Assembly: GCF_014905615.1 (NCBI RefSeq)
Contig: NZ_AQGU01000024.1
Span: 1-64,000 of the forward strand
DNA from: Pseudoalteromonas aliena SW19
GTDB lineage: Bacteria > Pseudomonadota > Gammaproteobacteria > Enterobacterales > Alteromonadaceae
Direction of reading: 5' to 3'
Length of the DNA stretch: 64,000 nucleotides
The notes beneath the pieces are model-generated. The model saw nothing but the letters and a program-made list of their open reading frames with translations. It did no database searches and was not told the DNA's origin. Below are positions 55,770 to 64,000 of this stretch, piece by piece (position 1 is the first letter of the stretch; each line of letters opens with the position of its first letter). The position numbers were made by a program, and so were the translations under genes.

Positions 55770-55796
55770 GCCAGACTTTATAAAGTCTGGCTTTTT
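55770..55796 (+). terminator. terminator after the phospholipase-C-like gene
   Basis: GCCAGACTTTA pairs exactly with TAAAGTCTGGC and runs into a T tract. Confidence 0.85.
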
Positions 55797-55830
55797 CGAC
55801 GTTAACTTTTATCACCGGTGTATTTCACTT

Positions 55831-56052
55831 GGGCGTGTTGATCTTTGTGGATTGAAATTTGTTCAATCTAGGGGCGATTGAATCGCGGCGCGAGGTTTGT
55901 AACCTAGTGGGCTCGGTAACTGCTCCTGCGTTACTCTAATGGCTTACATCCCTGTAAGAATAAGTAAAAATCGAGCAACAAAGAGTTAATCTTCCCTAGA
56001 TCGAGCTCAAAGGGCAGCGCATGATCAATCACGAAAGGTCAACACGCCCTAG
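55831..56052 (+). repeat. family A element, copy A6
   Basis: A 222-bp copy with GGGCGTGTTGATC at the left and GGTCAACACGCCCTA at the right. Its right end provides the stop codon of the adjacent AraC-type gene. Confidence 0.8.
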
Positions 56053-56917
56053 GGGTTTTATTAAAATGGCGTTTAAATTCGCGGCTAAATTGCGATGCAC
56101 TGGTGTAGCCTACTTTTAACGCGGCTTCATTGGCTTTGCTGCCGTTGGTTATAATGAGTTCCTTTGCTTTAGCTAAACGTACTTTTTTTAAATACTGCAA
56201 TGGTGACTCAAAAGTGACTTGTTTAAAGGCGCGATGAAACGACGATACACTCATGTTTACATCTTCTGCTAAACCCTCAACAGTTATCTGGTTGGCATAA
56301 TTGCTGTGCATGGTCGAAAGTGTTCGAGCGATACGAGCATAATGCCCATCATGCATCGCAAGGCCTATTAAAGTATGCCCTTGCGGGCCGCAAAGTACCC
56401 GATATACCAATTCTTTTACGATATCTTCGCCAAAAACTTCGGCCTCAAGCGGATTATTTAAAACCGTTAATAGCCTATGAGTTACGAGTTCCATTGTGGT
56501 ATCTAAGGTGGCTGACTGCACGGCTCCAATTTGTATCGACGCTGAAGATGTAGCAAGCGGTTTGTGTTGTATCATTTGATTGACGAGTTTGTGTAGCATT
56601 GCTGGGTTTATATCTATAGCAATACCCATAACGGGCAGATCGTTATCGGTAAACGCTTCACACTCTAATGGCACCGGTACACCAAGCACTAAATAATCGC
56701 CTTCTCCGTATCGTATTTGATGATCCGGAAAGTGAATCACTTTATGACCTTGCCCAACAATAATAATGCCTGAGTTATATATAAGCGGCTGACGCGGTGA
56801 ACTTTTAGTTGCTCGATGAAAATATACCCCAGGAATAATAGTTTCCATAGTGCCTTCAAAGCCGAGTAAAAGATTATGCTCGGCGTATTGTTGCAACATG
56901 TTGGCTATCGTGGGCAT
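56039..56917 (-). CDS. YqhC-like AraC family regulator, C-terminus in a repeat
   Basis: This 292-residue regulator has an N-terminal cupin-like sensing domain (about 15-170, AraC_N type: GIIIVGQGHKVIHF, YLVLGVPVPLECE) and a C-terminal AraC helix-turn-helix pair (VNMSVSSFHRAFKQVTFESPLQYLKKVRL, VGYTSASQFSREFKRHFNKTP). It is divergent from the YqhD-type reductase gene with a 179-base gap. This is the arrangement of E. coli yqhC and yqhD, where YqhC activates yqhD in response to aldehydes. The final residues PRAC and the stop lie in a family A terminal repeat, so the tail has been replaced but the DNA-binding region is complete. Confidence 0.82.
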   Translation of the reverse strand: MPTIANMLQQYAEHNLLLGFEGTMETIIPGVYFHRATKSSPRQPLIYNSGIIIVGQGHKVIHFPDHQIRYGEGDYLVLGVPVPLECEAFTDNDLPVMGIAIDINPAMLHKLVNQMIQHKPLATSSASIQIGAVQSATLDTTMELVTHRLLTVLNNPLEAEVFGEDIVKELVYRVLCGPQGHTLIGLAMHDGHYARIARTLSTMHSNYANQITVEGLAEDVNMSVSSFHRAFKQVTFESPLQYLKKVRLAKAKELIITNGSKANEAALKVGYTSASQFSREFKRHFNKTPRAC

Positions 56918-57096
56918 TTAAAGCATCTTTATTTGTGTGTATTTTACGTAAAATAACAATGTTGATAGTTTTAGGCAAGCTTTAGCGAGTTATTGGGCTT
57001 TTTTTATGTGTTTTTTGCCATTAATATGCACTCATCGATACTTTATTAGGTAACTAAGTAAAGTACTCAGCAATAAACCGTCACCAGGAGCAAATA

Positions 57097-58242
57097 ATGA
57101 AATTTAGCTACGTAAACCCAACACTAATTCAGTTTGGCCAACAACAAATTGCCGCATTAGCAGACTTGATCGCAAAAGATCAAAAAGTACTTGTAGTATA
57201 CGGAGGCGGTTCGATTAAAAAGAACGGCGTGTACGACCAAGTTGCTGCAGCACTCAAAGATTTTGATTGGATAGAGTTTTCGGGCGTTGGTGCTAACCCA
57301 ACAATTGAAGTACTAGACCAAGCGGTTAAAATCTGTAAAGAGCAAGACATCGACTTTGTACTTGGTGTCGGCGGCGGTTCAGTAATTGACGGCGTTAAAT
57401 ACATTGCAGCCTCTGCAGTTTACGATGGCGAAGGTTGGGATATTCCGACAGGTAAACACACTATTACCAGCGCATTACCAATTGGCGCAGTGTTAACATT
57501 GCCTGCAACAGGTTCAGAGTCAAACCAAAACTCAGTTGTGAGCAAAGAAGCAACGAAGCAAAAACTACCGTTTGCTTCACCAGAGGTGCTTCCTAAATTT
57601 GCGATTATGGACCCTGATGTAATGAAAACATTACCACAGCGTCAATTGGTTAATGGTTTGGTTGATGCGTGGGTTCATACCTGTGAGCAATACTTAACGT
57701 TCCCACAAAATGCATTAGTTCAGGAAGGTTACGCCGAAGCACTTTTAAGAACGCTTAAAACACTGGGCGATAATTTTGAAAACCAAGACGATGCATGGCG
57801 TGCCAACCTTATGTGGGCGGCAAATCAAGCACTTAATGGCTTAATTGGTTCTGGCGTATCGCAAGATTGGGCAACGCACATGATTGGCCACGAGCTTACC
57901 GCAGCATATGGCGTTGACCATGCGCGTTCTCTTGCTATTGTTCAACCTTCTTTGCTACGCAACCAGTTTGCAGTTAAAAAAGTAAAGCTTGAGCAAATGG
58001 GTAAAAACGTATTTGGTCTTGCGCAATCTGACGACTTAGCAGAGCAAACAATTGCAGCAATTGAAGCGTTTTACCACAGCCTTGATGTAGCTACTGAACT
58101 TACTGAACATGGCGATGATAAAGCCGCTGCTATTGACAATATTATTGGCAAACTTGAATCCCACGGCATGATTGCCCTTGGTGAAAACCAAGCTATTACG
58201 CTAAAAGAAAGCCGTGAAATTTTAGAGCAAGCAGTTGCTTAA
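57097..58242 (+). CDS. yqhD: YqhD-type NADPH-dependent aldehyde reductase
   Basis: This 381-residue iron-containing alcohol dehydrogenase is close in length to E. coli YqhD (387). It contains the nucleotide-binding GGGSIKKNG near 37-45 and GVGGGSVIDG near 90-99, and the metal ligands in LVDAWVHTCEQYLT (Asp and His near 193-197) and WATHMIGHELTAAYGVDHARSLAIV (His near 266 and 280). It reduces toxic short-chain aldehydes to alcohols with NADPH. AGGAG precedes the ATG. A terminator follows, so it is a single-gene unit controlled by the divergent regulator. Confidence 0.9.
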   Translation: MKFSYVNPTLIQFGQQQIAALADLIAKDQKVLVVYGGGSIKKNGVYDQVAAALKDFDWIEFSGVGANPTIEVLDQAVKICKEQDIDFVLGVGGGSVIDGVKYIAASAVYDGEGWDIPTGKHTITSALPIGAVLTLPATGSESNQNSVVSKEATKQKLPFASPEVLPKFAIMDPDVMKTLPQRQLVNGLVDAWVHTCEQYLTFPQNALVQEGYAEALLRTLKTLGDNFENQDDAWRANLMWAANQALNGLIGSGVSQDWATHMIGHELTAAYGVDHARSLAIVQPSLLRNQFAVKKVKLEQMGKNVFGLAQSDDLAEQTIAAIEAFYHSLDVATELTEHGDDKAAAIDNIIGKLESHGMIALGENQAITLKESREILEQAVA

Positions 58243-58260
58243 CATTTAAATTATTAAAAA

Positions 58261-58290
58261 CCACCGACGTTTTATTGTCGGTGGTTTTTG
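58261..58290 (+). terminator. terminator after yqhD
   Basis: CCACCGAC and GTCGGTGG form an 8-bp stem with an 8-base loop, followed by TTTTTG. Confidence 0.88.
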
Positions 58291-58320
58291 TAGTTCACAA
58301 AATGTTATTTATCTATTGTA

Positions 58321-58583
58321 TATACCTAAACACCTCAAGGTGTAAGTTTCAGTTGGTGTAAAAGCGATGTAGGCAAGGCATTGATTGCAAATAATAGCTG
58401 TTCTATTTTTAAAATCAATAACGCAGTATATATCGCTTTAAGCCAACCATTTTGGCGCTCCACAGGCATTCACTCTCTGCGTTGCGACTGCTTAAAAGAA
58501 GTTGCCCTTGTTACAAAGTATCGCCTTGATATTAAGCGCCTGTGAAACGCTGAATTTTGCATCTTGAGGTGGTTTGGGTATAG
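58321..58583. repeat. family C inverted-repeat element
   Basis: A 263-bp element with inverted ends TATACCTAAACACCTCAAG and CTTGAGGTGGTTTGGGTATA (about 17 of 20 pair). It is non-coding and occurs only once in this window. The end sequence resembles elements I associate with Alteromonadales genomes, but that could not be checked. Confidence 0.65.
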
Positions 58584-58707
58584 ATAATATAAGAGATCAT
58601 TTTAATTTGTTAAAAGCGCTTTATTGTAGTTTGTGAGTAATATACTATGTGGCTTCAATTGGTTAGATATTTTACAGTAACCCTTAGTGGCAGGAACAGC
58701 ATAAAGC

Positions 58708-59028
58708 ATGCGCTCAAACCGTTTTTTAATAGTGATATTATTAGTGCTTGTACACAGCTTTATTAGCTGTGATGGCGCTGCGTATCATTTGCAAGAAGAC
58801 GTTGATCATGTAACCAGTTCATTATCGCAAGACGGCTCTACAGCCGATGATAACCAAAGCGATAAAACATCAACTACCGAAATTCATGCCCACCAACATT
58901 GCCATTGTGGCTACAACAGCACCTCTAGCCATTCAATAAGCCCAGAGCAAAGTAAAGCAACTTCGCCTGCGTGCTATAACGGGTTAAATTACCCGCCAGA
59001 CGTACCGCCACCTAATTTTTATAGCTAG
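58708..59028 (+). CDS. His/Cys-rich small exported protein of the metal efflux operon
   Basis: A 106-residue protein. The N-terminus (RSNRFLIVILLVLVHSFISC) is a signal peptide, possibly with a lipobox-like LVHSFISC before a Cys. The middle is acidic and polar, and then comes a cluster HAHQHCHCGY with alternating His and Cys that could bind metal. It lies 160 bases before the outer-membrane factor gene on the same strand, with no terminator between. The position suggests a metal-binding periplasmic accessory. I do not recognise a named family. Confidence 0.55.
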   Translation: MRSNRFLIVILLVLVHSFISCDGAAYHLQEDVDHVTSSLSQDGSTADDNQSDKTSTTEIHAHQHCHCGYNSTSSHSISPEQSKATSPACYNGLNYPPDVPPPNFYS

Positions 59029-59188
59029 TTTTTAATTTTAAATACTTTGTATATACGGCCTGCGCTTATGCGTTGTTTAGGTTCTGTTATATGCATATTT
59101 AGGTTACTTGATACACGTTTGGTTTGATTTTTTAATACCAATACCGTGCTCAAGTTAACTCTATTTGTTTAAAAAACGGACACGCTAT

Positions 59189-60442
59189 ATGAATAAAAAA
59201 CCAATTATGCTGGTGGCGCTAATGTGCGCGCTACCTGCTTTTAGTACTTTGGCGAATGTTAAAACATTAACCCTTAAGCAGGCGCTGAGTAATACCGAAC
59301 AACAAAATCCGGTATTAAAACGCTACCCTTATCATCAAAAAATATTGAGTGCGCTTAAATCTCAAGCTGCACTTTCGCCTAATCCTGTATTAAATGTTGA
59401 AGCCGAAAATTTACTGGGCACTAACGATGCGAGTGGTATTCAAGGCGCTGAAATAACGCTCGGGCTTAGCCAACTAATAGAGCTAGGCGATAAACGCCAA
59501 AGCCGTATTAATTACGCAACCGCCAATATTAAAGCCCAAGCAATACAGTATCAAAATACCCGTTTAGCCTTATTAGCAACCACTGCTGAGCGATACTACC
59601 AAGGGCTTAAATTTCAAACATTATTAAGTTTAAATAACGAGCGTAAACAGGTAGTAACCCAAGCACTTAAAGCGATTGAGCAAAGAGCTAATGCGGGGGC
59701 AGCGTCGCAAGCTGATGTAACGCGTATGCGCTATGCACTTAGCCAAGTAGAGCTTGATAAAGCGGTGCTTAACAGTGAATTTGAGCGAGCAAGTTTATCG
59801 CTTAACGAGCTATGGAGTGAGGAGCAATCCTACGATACTTTTGCTGGTAATATTAATGCAATTACTGCGCTTAAATCAGCACAAGCACTTTTAGATGCGG
59901 TTAACCAAGCTCCTGAATTTGCATTATTACAGCAGCAATATTTACAGCAAACAGCTAACTTAACACTGCAAAAAGCAAACGGACAAACCGATATTAATAT
60001 AGGGGGAGGCGTGCGCTATAACCAGCAAAGCGACTCCAGCTCATTCGTGTTTTCGTTTTCTATGCCACTGCAATTAAGCAATTCAAATAGCGGCAATATT
60101 ACAGCTGCTAATAACCAGCTTACACTTTTGAGTGAGCAGCAAGGGCAATTGCGTATTCAGTTACGCCAGCAGGTACGTACTTTGTACGCTTATTATCAAG
60201 GTCTAGCTAATCAGGCAAAGCTGTTATCTGATCAAATTATTCCTCAGGCACAAACATTGATTGAGCAAAGCTTAAAAAGTTATCAACGCGGGCAAATTTC
60301 GGTGTTGCAACTACTTGATGCTCAACAAGTACTTTTTGATTCTAAACGCACACTTATTACCACTCACGCAGAGCTGTACCAAGTGCTACTTACTCTTGAG
60401 CGTTTAACAGGCCAATCTTTAATTGAGACTCATCAATCATGA
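59189..60442 (+). CDS. TolC-like outer membrane factor of the metal efflux system
   Basis: A protein of about 417 residues from the ATG at 59189; a TTG eight codons earlier is open but less likely. Signal peptide (KKPIMLVALMCALPAFSTLA). The body shows two related TolC-type repeats with long coiled helices: SALKSQAALSPNPVLNVEAENL (first) and LQKANGQTDINIGGGVRYNQQSDSS (second). These form the channel-tunnel that carries metal across the outer membrane. The closest known type is CzcC/CusC. The stop overlaps the next start (ATGA), so it is coupled to the adaptor gene. Confidence 0.85.
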   Translation: MNKKPIMLVALMCALPAFSTLANVKTLTLKQALSNTEQQNPVLKRYPYHQKILSALKSQAALSPNPVLNVEAENLLGTNDASGIQGAEITLGLSQLIELGDKRQSRINYATANIKAQAIQYQNTRLALLATTAERYYQGLKFQTLLSLNNERKQVVTQALKAIEQRANAGAASQADVTRMRYALSQVELDKAVLNSEFERASLSLNELWSEEQSYDTFAGNINAITALKSAQALLDAVNQAPEFALLQQQYLQQTANLTLQKANGQTDINIGGGVRYNQQSDSSSFVFSFSMPLQLSNSNSGNITAANNQLTLLSEQQGQLRIQLRQQVRTLYAYYQGLANQAKLLSDQIIPQAQTLIEQSLKSYQRGQISVLQLLDAQQVLFDSKRTLITTHAELYQVLLTLERLTGQSLIETHQS

Positions 60443-61692
60443 ATAAAAATATAATCGCATTACTAGTATCACTTTCGTTTGCCAGCAGCTTTGTAAGCAC
60501 AGATGTATTTGCCTCTGCTGAGCATGGCGAGTCAGGTCATAAAGAAACAGAGCAACACGAGCAAAAGCAAGGCCCGCACGGCGGCTTTTTATTAACTGAC
60601 CCAAAGCTAACTCTTGAACTTAAACTGCAAGAATTTGCAGGTAATGTTGAGCTGCGCATATACGGCTATAAGCAAAATAAACCAATTAATATGAACGACT
60701 TAAACATAACAATGAGTTTAAAACGCTTAGTTGAAGCGCCGCAAAACATACAGTTTACAGCTGAAGGCGACTACCTTGTAAGCACGCAATCAATTAACGA
60801 ACCACATTCGTTTGCACTTGCCGTTACTGCTAATTATAAAGGCGAGAGTGTTAGCTATGAATACGACCAACACCAACACGAAGGCCGTACCACGCTAACA
60901 GAGCGAGCTATTGAGCGCGCAGGTATTAAAACTGAGGTGGCGCAAAGTGGTGACGTTGATATTACCGATACGCTTTTTGGTGTTATTGCGCCAACGCAGC
61001 ACGGCACGGTAGAAGTAATGGCGCCGTATATCGGATTGATCAGTGATATTTTTGTAAGCATTGGTCAAAGCGTTAAAAAAGGCGACGTACTTGCCAACGT
61101 AACTAACCGCGAAACACTGCAAAATTACGCCATTAAAAGCCCAATTAGCGGCGTTGTAACCGAGCAATATTTAAAGCGTGGTGAGCTTGCAAGTACCAGC
61201 GCGCTTATGCAGGTAGTTAACCTCGATATAGTATGGGTTGAGCTGTCAGCGTTTCCTGAAAATATTGAAAAACTAGCCATTGGGCAAAGCGCTAAGGTGT
61301 ACGACCTACATCATCATTTAAATACGCAAGGCAAAGTGTTTTTTATAGCCCCAATGATGACTGGCGGGCACATAGCGCGTGCCCGTATAGAGCTTAATAA
61401 CCCTGACGGGCATTGGCGCCCGGGCATGCATGTAAATAGCGATGTAAGTGTGGCTAAAATTAATGCCAGTGTGCGGGTAAAGCCACAAGCTATTCAAGAG
61501 TTTAACGGTCAACCAAGTGTGTTTGTCCGTAAAAACAATGTGTTTGAAGTGCGCCCCATTACCCTTGGTGCAAAAAATAGCGAGTGGGTTGAAGTACTGA
61601 CTGGTTTAAACGCGGGTAGCGAATACGTAACAGACAATAGTTATGTCATTAAAGCTGATATTTTAAAAAGCGGCGCAAGCCACGCTCACTAG
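60439..61692 (+). CDS. CzcB/CusB-type periplasmic adaptor of the metal efflux system
   Basis: A 417-residue membrane fusion protein. Signal peptide (NKNIIALLVSLSFASSFVSTDVFA). The N-terminal mature part carries a His-rich metal-binding stretch (HGESGHKETEQHEQKQGPHGG) and a beta-barrel region. The lipoyl-like hairpin is at about 200-260 (VEVMAPYIGLISDIFVSIGQ, IKSPISGVVTEQYLKRGEL). The His pattern and ISGVV motif are typical of heavy-metal adaptors. Metal specificity (zinc, cobalt, cadmium, copper or silver) cannot be fixed. It overlaps the gene before it and is eight bases from the pump gene. Confidence 0.87.
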   Translation: MNKNIIALLVSLSFASSFVSTDVFASAEHGESGHKETEQHEQKQGPHGGFLLTDPKLTLELKLQEFAGNVELRIYGYKQNKPINMNDLNITMSLKRLVEAPQNIQFTAEGDYLVSTQSINEPHSFALAVTANYKGESVSYEYDQHQHEGRTTLTERAIERAGIKTEVAQSGDVDITDTLFGVIAPTQHGTVEVMAPYIGLISDIFVSIGQSVKKGDVLANVTNRETLQNYAIKSPISGVVTEQYLKRGELASTSALMQVVNLDIVWVELSAFPENIEKLAIGQSAKVYDLHHHLNTQGKVFFIAPMMTGGHIARARIELNNPDGHWRPGMHVNSDVSVAKINASVRVKPQAIQEFNGQPSVFVRKNNVFEVRPITLGAKNSEWVEVLTGLNAGSEYVTDNSYVIKADILKSGASHAH

Positions 61693-61700
61693 GAGGCACC

Positions 61701-64000
61701 ATGATTAATTGGATAGTTTCTTTTGCGGTTAAACGCCGCATGTTGGTGCTTGCGCTTACGTTTTTATTTGCTGGATTTGGTGTATACAACATTCAAAATT
61801 TAGCGGTAGACGCAGTACCCGATATAACCAACGTACAAGTGCAAATTAATACCAAAGCGCAGGGTTTTACGCCATTAGAGGTAGAGCAACGCATTACTTA
61901 TTTGGTAGAAACCGCCATGGCGGGCATACCTAAGCTTGATTACACCCGCTCGCTTTCGCGTTATGGGCTTTCTCAAGTAACAGTTATTTTTGATGAAGGC
62001 ACCGATATTTATTGGGCGCGTCAGCAAATTGGTGAGCGTATTCAAAGTATTCGCTCCGACTTACCTAATAACGTAGAACCAAACCTGGGTCCTATTGCCA
62101 GTGGTTTAGGCGAAATATTTACTTATAGTGTGCATGCACAGCCCAATGCGTTAAAAGGTGATGGCACTGCTTACAACGCCGAAGACTTACGGACTTTGCA
62201 AGATTGGGTTATTCGTCCGCAGCTTTTAAAAGTAAAAGGCGTAACCGAAATAAACAGTCAAGGTGGTTTTGAGCGTCAATATCAAGTAGCGCCAGTGCCC
62301 GAAAAACTCATTGCCTATAAGCTTACTATTAGTGATGTAATTAGTGCACTTGAGGTTAATAATAGTAACCGAGGCGCAGGTTATATTGAGCGCTTTGACG
62401 GGCAATATTTAGTACGCTCGCCTGGGCAGTTAAAAACCATTGATGACATAGCTAATACCGTTATAGCTAAGCGCGACGATGCACCTGTACGCATTAAAGA
62501 TGTGGCTAACGTGCTTTTAGGAAAAGAGCTTAGAACAGGTGCGGCGACTTACAACGGCGAAGAAACCGTGCTCGGCACCGCCATGATGCTAATTGGCGAA
62601 AATAGCCGCGTAGTAGCAAAAGCGATGGCTGATAAGTTAATTGATGTACAAAAAAGCTTACCCGCTGGCGTTATTGTAGAAGCGGTTTACGACCGTACTA
62701 ATCTTGTCGATAAAACCATAGCAACCGTGCAAACCAACTTATTTGAAGGCGCTGTTTTAGTGATAGTGATTTTGCTATTACTGCTGGGCAATGTAACGGG
62801 GGCGCTTATTACGGCAATGGTTATTCCGTTAAGTATGTTGTTTGCTATTACTGGTATGGTGGGCAATCGCGTATCGGGTAACCTAATGAGCCTAGGTGCA
62901 ATCGACTTTGGCTTAATTGTTGATGGCGCTGTAATTGTAGTAGAAAACTGCCTGCGCCAACTCGGCGTAGCTCAGCACAAACATGGCAGGCTACTTACTT
63001 TAAACGAGCGTTTAAATGTAGTGACTGCAGCTACCAAAGAAGTATTTACACCGGCTGTATTTGGCATTGTTATTATTATGCTGGTTTACTTACCTTTATT
63101 TGCACTAAGCGGCGTTGAAGGCAAAATGTTTCAGCCAATGGCGTTTACTGTAGTTGCGGCGTTAGTTGGCGCGCTTATATTTGGCGTTACCTTTGTGCCC
63201 GCTGCTATTGCTGTATTTGTTCGCGGTAAGGTTGATGAAACCGAAAACGCAGTCATGCGCGGCGTTAAAAAAGTGTATAAACCATTACTTGGTATATCGC
63301 TTAAATTACCGTGGCTTATGGTGGGTATTGCCACTGCATTAGTATTGGTGCTTGGTTTTAAAGTTAAAAATATGGGGGCAGAATTTTTACCGCAACTTGA
63401 TGAGGGCGATATTGCTATGCATGCGCTGCGCATTACTGGCACCGGTATTGAGCAATCTGTGCAAATGCAAAAAGAGCTTGAGCAAGCCATACTAGATCAA
63501 CCTGAGATTGCTAACGTATTTTCAAAAATTGGTACTGCCGATGTAGCAAGCGATCCTATGCCGCCCAATGTTGCCGATACTTTTTTAATACTGAAACCGC
63601 AAGAAGAGTGGCCTAATCCAGCACTTACTAAAGCAGAATTGGTTCAGCAAATTCGTACCCGTGTTAACGATGTCCCTGGTAATAATTACGAATTTACACA
63701 ACCAATAGAAATGCGCTTTAACGAGTTAATTGCTGGTGTGCGCGCCGATGTTGCACTGCGTATTTATGGTGACGACTTAAGCGTACTTAAAGAGTTTGGC
63801 GAAAAAGCCACAGGGCTAATGCGTAATATTGCAGGCGCTACCGATGTACGTTTGGAGCAAATGGAAGGATTGCCAACACTTTCGGTAACACCAATGCGCG
63901 ACCATATGGCGTTATTGGGTTTAAGCGTAAACGATATTCAACAAACACTTGCCGCCGCTGTTGGTGGTGTGCAAACCGGACTAATTTTTGAGGGCGATAA
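61701..64000 (+). CDS. CzcA/CusA-type heavy-metal RND efflux pump (5' part)
   Basis: This frame is open from the ATG at 61701 (AGGAGG seven bases upstream) to the window edge, about 766 residues of an expected 1040. It is an HME-type RND antiporter: MINWIVSFAVKRRMLVLALTF is the first span, ending NLAVDAVPDITNVQVQINTKA. The fourth-span signature AIDFGLIVDGAVIVVEN (about 406-422) is the heavy-metal type with the proton-relay Asp. The large periplasmic loops follow, and the second half begins near 530 (LPWLMVGIATALVLVLGFKVK). The 3' end lies outside the window. Confidence 0.9.
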   Translation, partial: MINWIVSFAVKRRMLVLALTFLFAGFGVYNIQNLAVDAVPDITNVQVQINTKAQGFTPLEVEQRITYLVETAMAGIPKLDYTRSLSRYGLSQVTVIFDEGTDIYWARQQIGERIQSIRSDLPNNVEPNLGPIASGLGEIFTYSVHAQPNALKGDGTAYNAEDLRTLQDWVIRPQLLKVKGVTEINSQGGFERQYQVAPVPEKLIAYKLTISDVISALEVNNSNRGAGYIERFDGQYLVRSPGQLKTIDDIANTVIAKRDDAPVRIKDVANVLLGKELRTGAATYNGEETVLGTAMMLIGENSRVVAKAMADKLIDVQKSLPAGVIVEAVYDRTNLVDKTIATVQTNLFEGAVLVIVILLLLLGNVTGALITAMVIPLSMLFAITGMVGNRVSGNLMSLGAIDFGLIVDGAVIVVENCLRQLGVAQHKHGRLLTLNERLNVVTAATKEVFTPAVFGIVIIMLVYLPLFALSGVEGKMFQPMAFTVVAALVGALIFGVTFVPAAIAVFVRGKVDETENAVMRGVKKVYKPLLGISLKLPWLMVGIATALVLVLGFKVKNMGAEFLPQLDEGDIAMHALRITGTGIEQSVQMQKELEQAILDQPEIANVFSKIGTADVASDPMPPNVADTFLILKPQEEWPNPALTKAELVQQIRTRVNDVPGNNYEFTQPIEMRFNELIAGVRADVALRIYGDDLSVLKEFGEKATGLMRNIAGATDVRLEQMEGLPTLSVTPMRDHMALLGLSVNDIQQTLAAAVGGVQTGLIFEGD

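Noticed and set aside
1..64000. CRISPR array, prophage, integron or known toxin-antitoxin locus
   Set aside because: No regularly spaced direct repeats with unique spacers, no phage structural genes, no integrase and no recognisable toxin-antitoxin pair were found.

Overview
The window looks like chromosomal DNA of a marine gammaproteobacterium of the Alteromonadales, most likely Pseudoalteromonas. This is inferred from the low-to-moderate GC, protein families typical of that group (LodA-like quinoprotein oxidase, NrtR/NadV/Prs, glutathionylspermidine synthetase, CZB chemoreceptors), abundant short interspersed elements, and what appears to be the tail of a 5S rRNA at the left edge. No database search was possible, so genus and product names rest on recognised motifs.

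Layout. 1-440: tail of an rRNA operon, followed by two decayed 5S-like copies, each with its own terminator. 643-5039: a large chemoreceptor with a chain of about nine HAMP-like units, and a membrane fatty-acid desaturase. 6244-7614: a choloylglycine-hydrolase-family amidase. 8097-11302: a lodAB-like operon (CTQ-dependent amino-acid oxidase plus flavoprotein). 11715-13895: a hybrid histidine kinase. 14265-16979: a topoisomerase IB gene destroyed by an intact IS1634-type insertion sequence and a nonsense codon. 17060-25658: stress and transport genes (YqhA, YflT-like, SulP, Dps, DUF2237, Gss, CBS protein) and a GST fragment. 26059-32649: NAD salvage (nadV-prs) divergent from its probable repressor nrtR, which is followed by an Upf1-like helicase and a membrane protein. 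32938-36195: old yellow enzyme with a divergent LysR regulator, and a CZB chemoreceptor. 37051-43141: a secreted trypsin-like protease, an intact IS4-type element, an acyltransferase, and a NarL-type two-component pair. 43214-51933: a small membrane protein, propionyl-CoA synthetase, a Nudix hydrolase, an alpha/beta hydrolase, a diguanylate cyclase, an AraC regulator with an SRPBCC/sterol-desaturase pair, and two paralogous membrane proteins. 52129-55760: a VOC protein, a lipin-like HAD phosphatase and a secreted phospholipase-C-like protein. 56039-58242: a YqhC/YqhD-type regulator and aldehyde reductase. 58708-end: a heavy-metal efflux operon (His-rich small protein, outer-membrane factor, adaptor, RND pump cut by the window edge).

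A second layer is a dense load of non-coding mobile repeats. Family A has ends reading TAGGGCGTGTTGACC (six copies, often truncated). Family B has TAACCTGAACTCTGG ends (six copies of about 197 bp, plus one solo end). Two further inverted-repeat families are C (one copy) and D (two degenerate copies). Three protein-coding genes take their stop codons from these elements.

No single large novel system stands out. The most interesting items are the repeat-derived gene ends, the doubly inactivated topoisomerase IB, the NrtR divergent promoter with two look-alike palindromes, the poly-HAMP receptor, the LodAB-like operon of unknown substrate, and the Upf1-like helicase/membrane protein pair.
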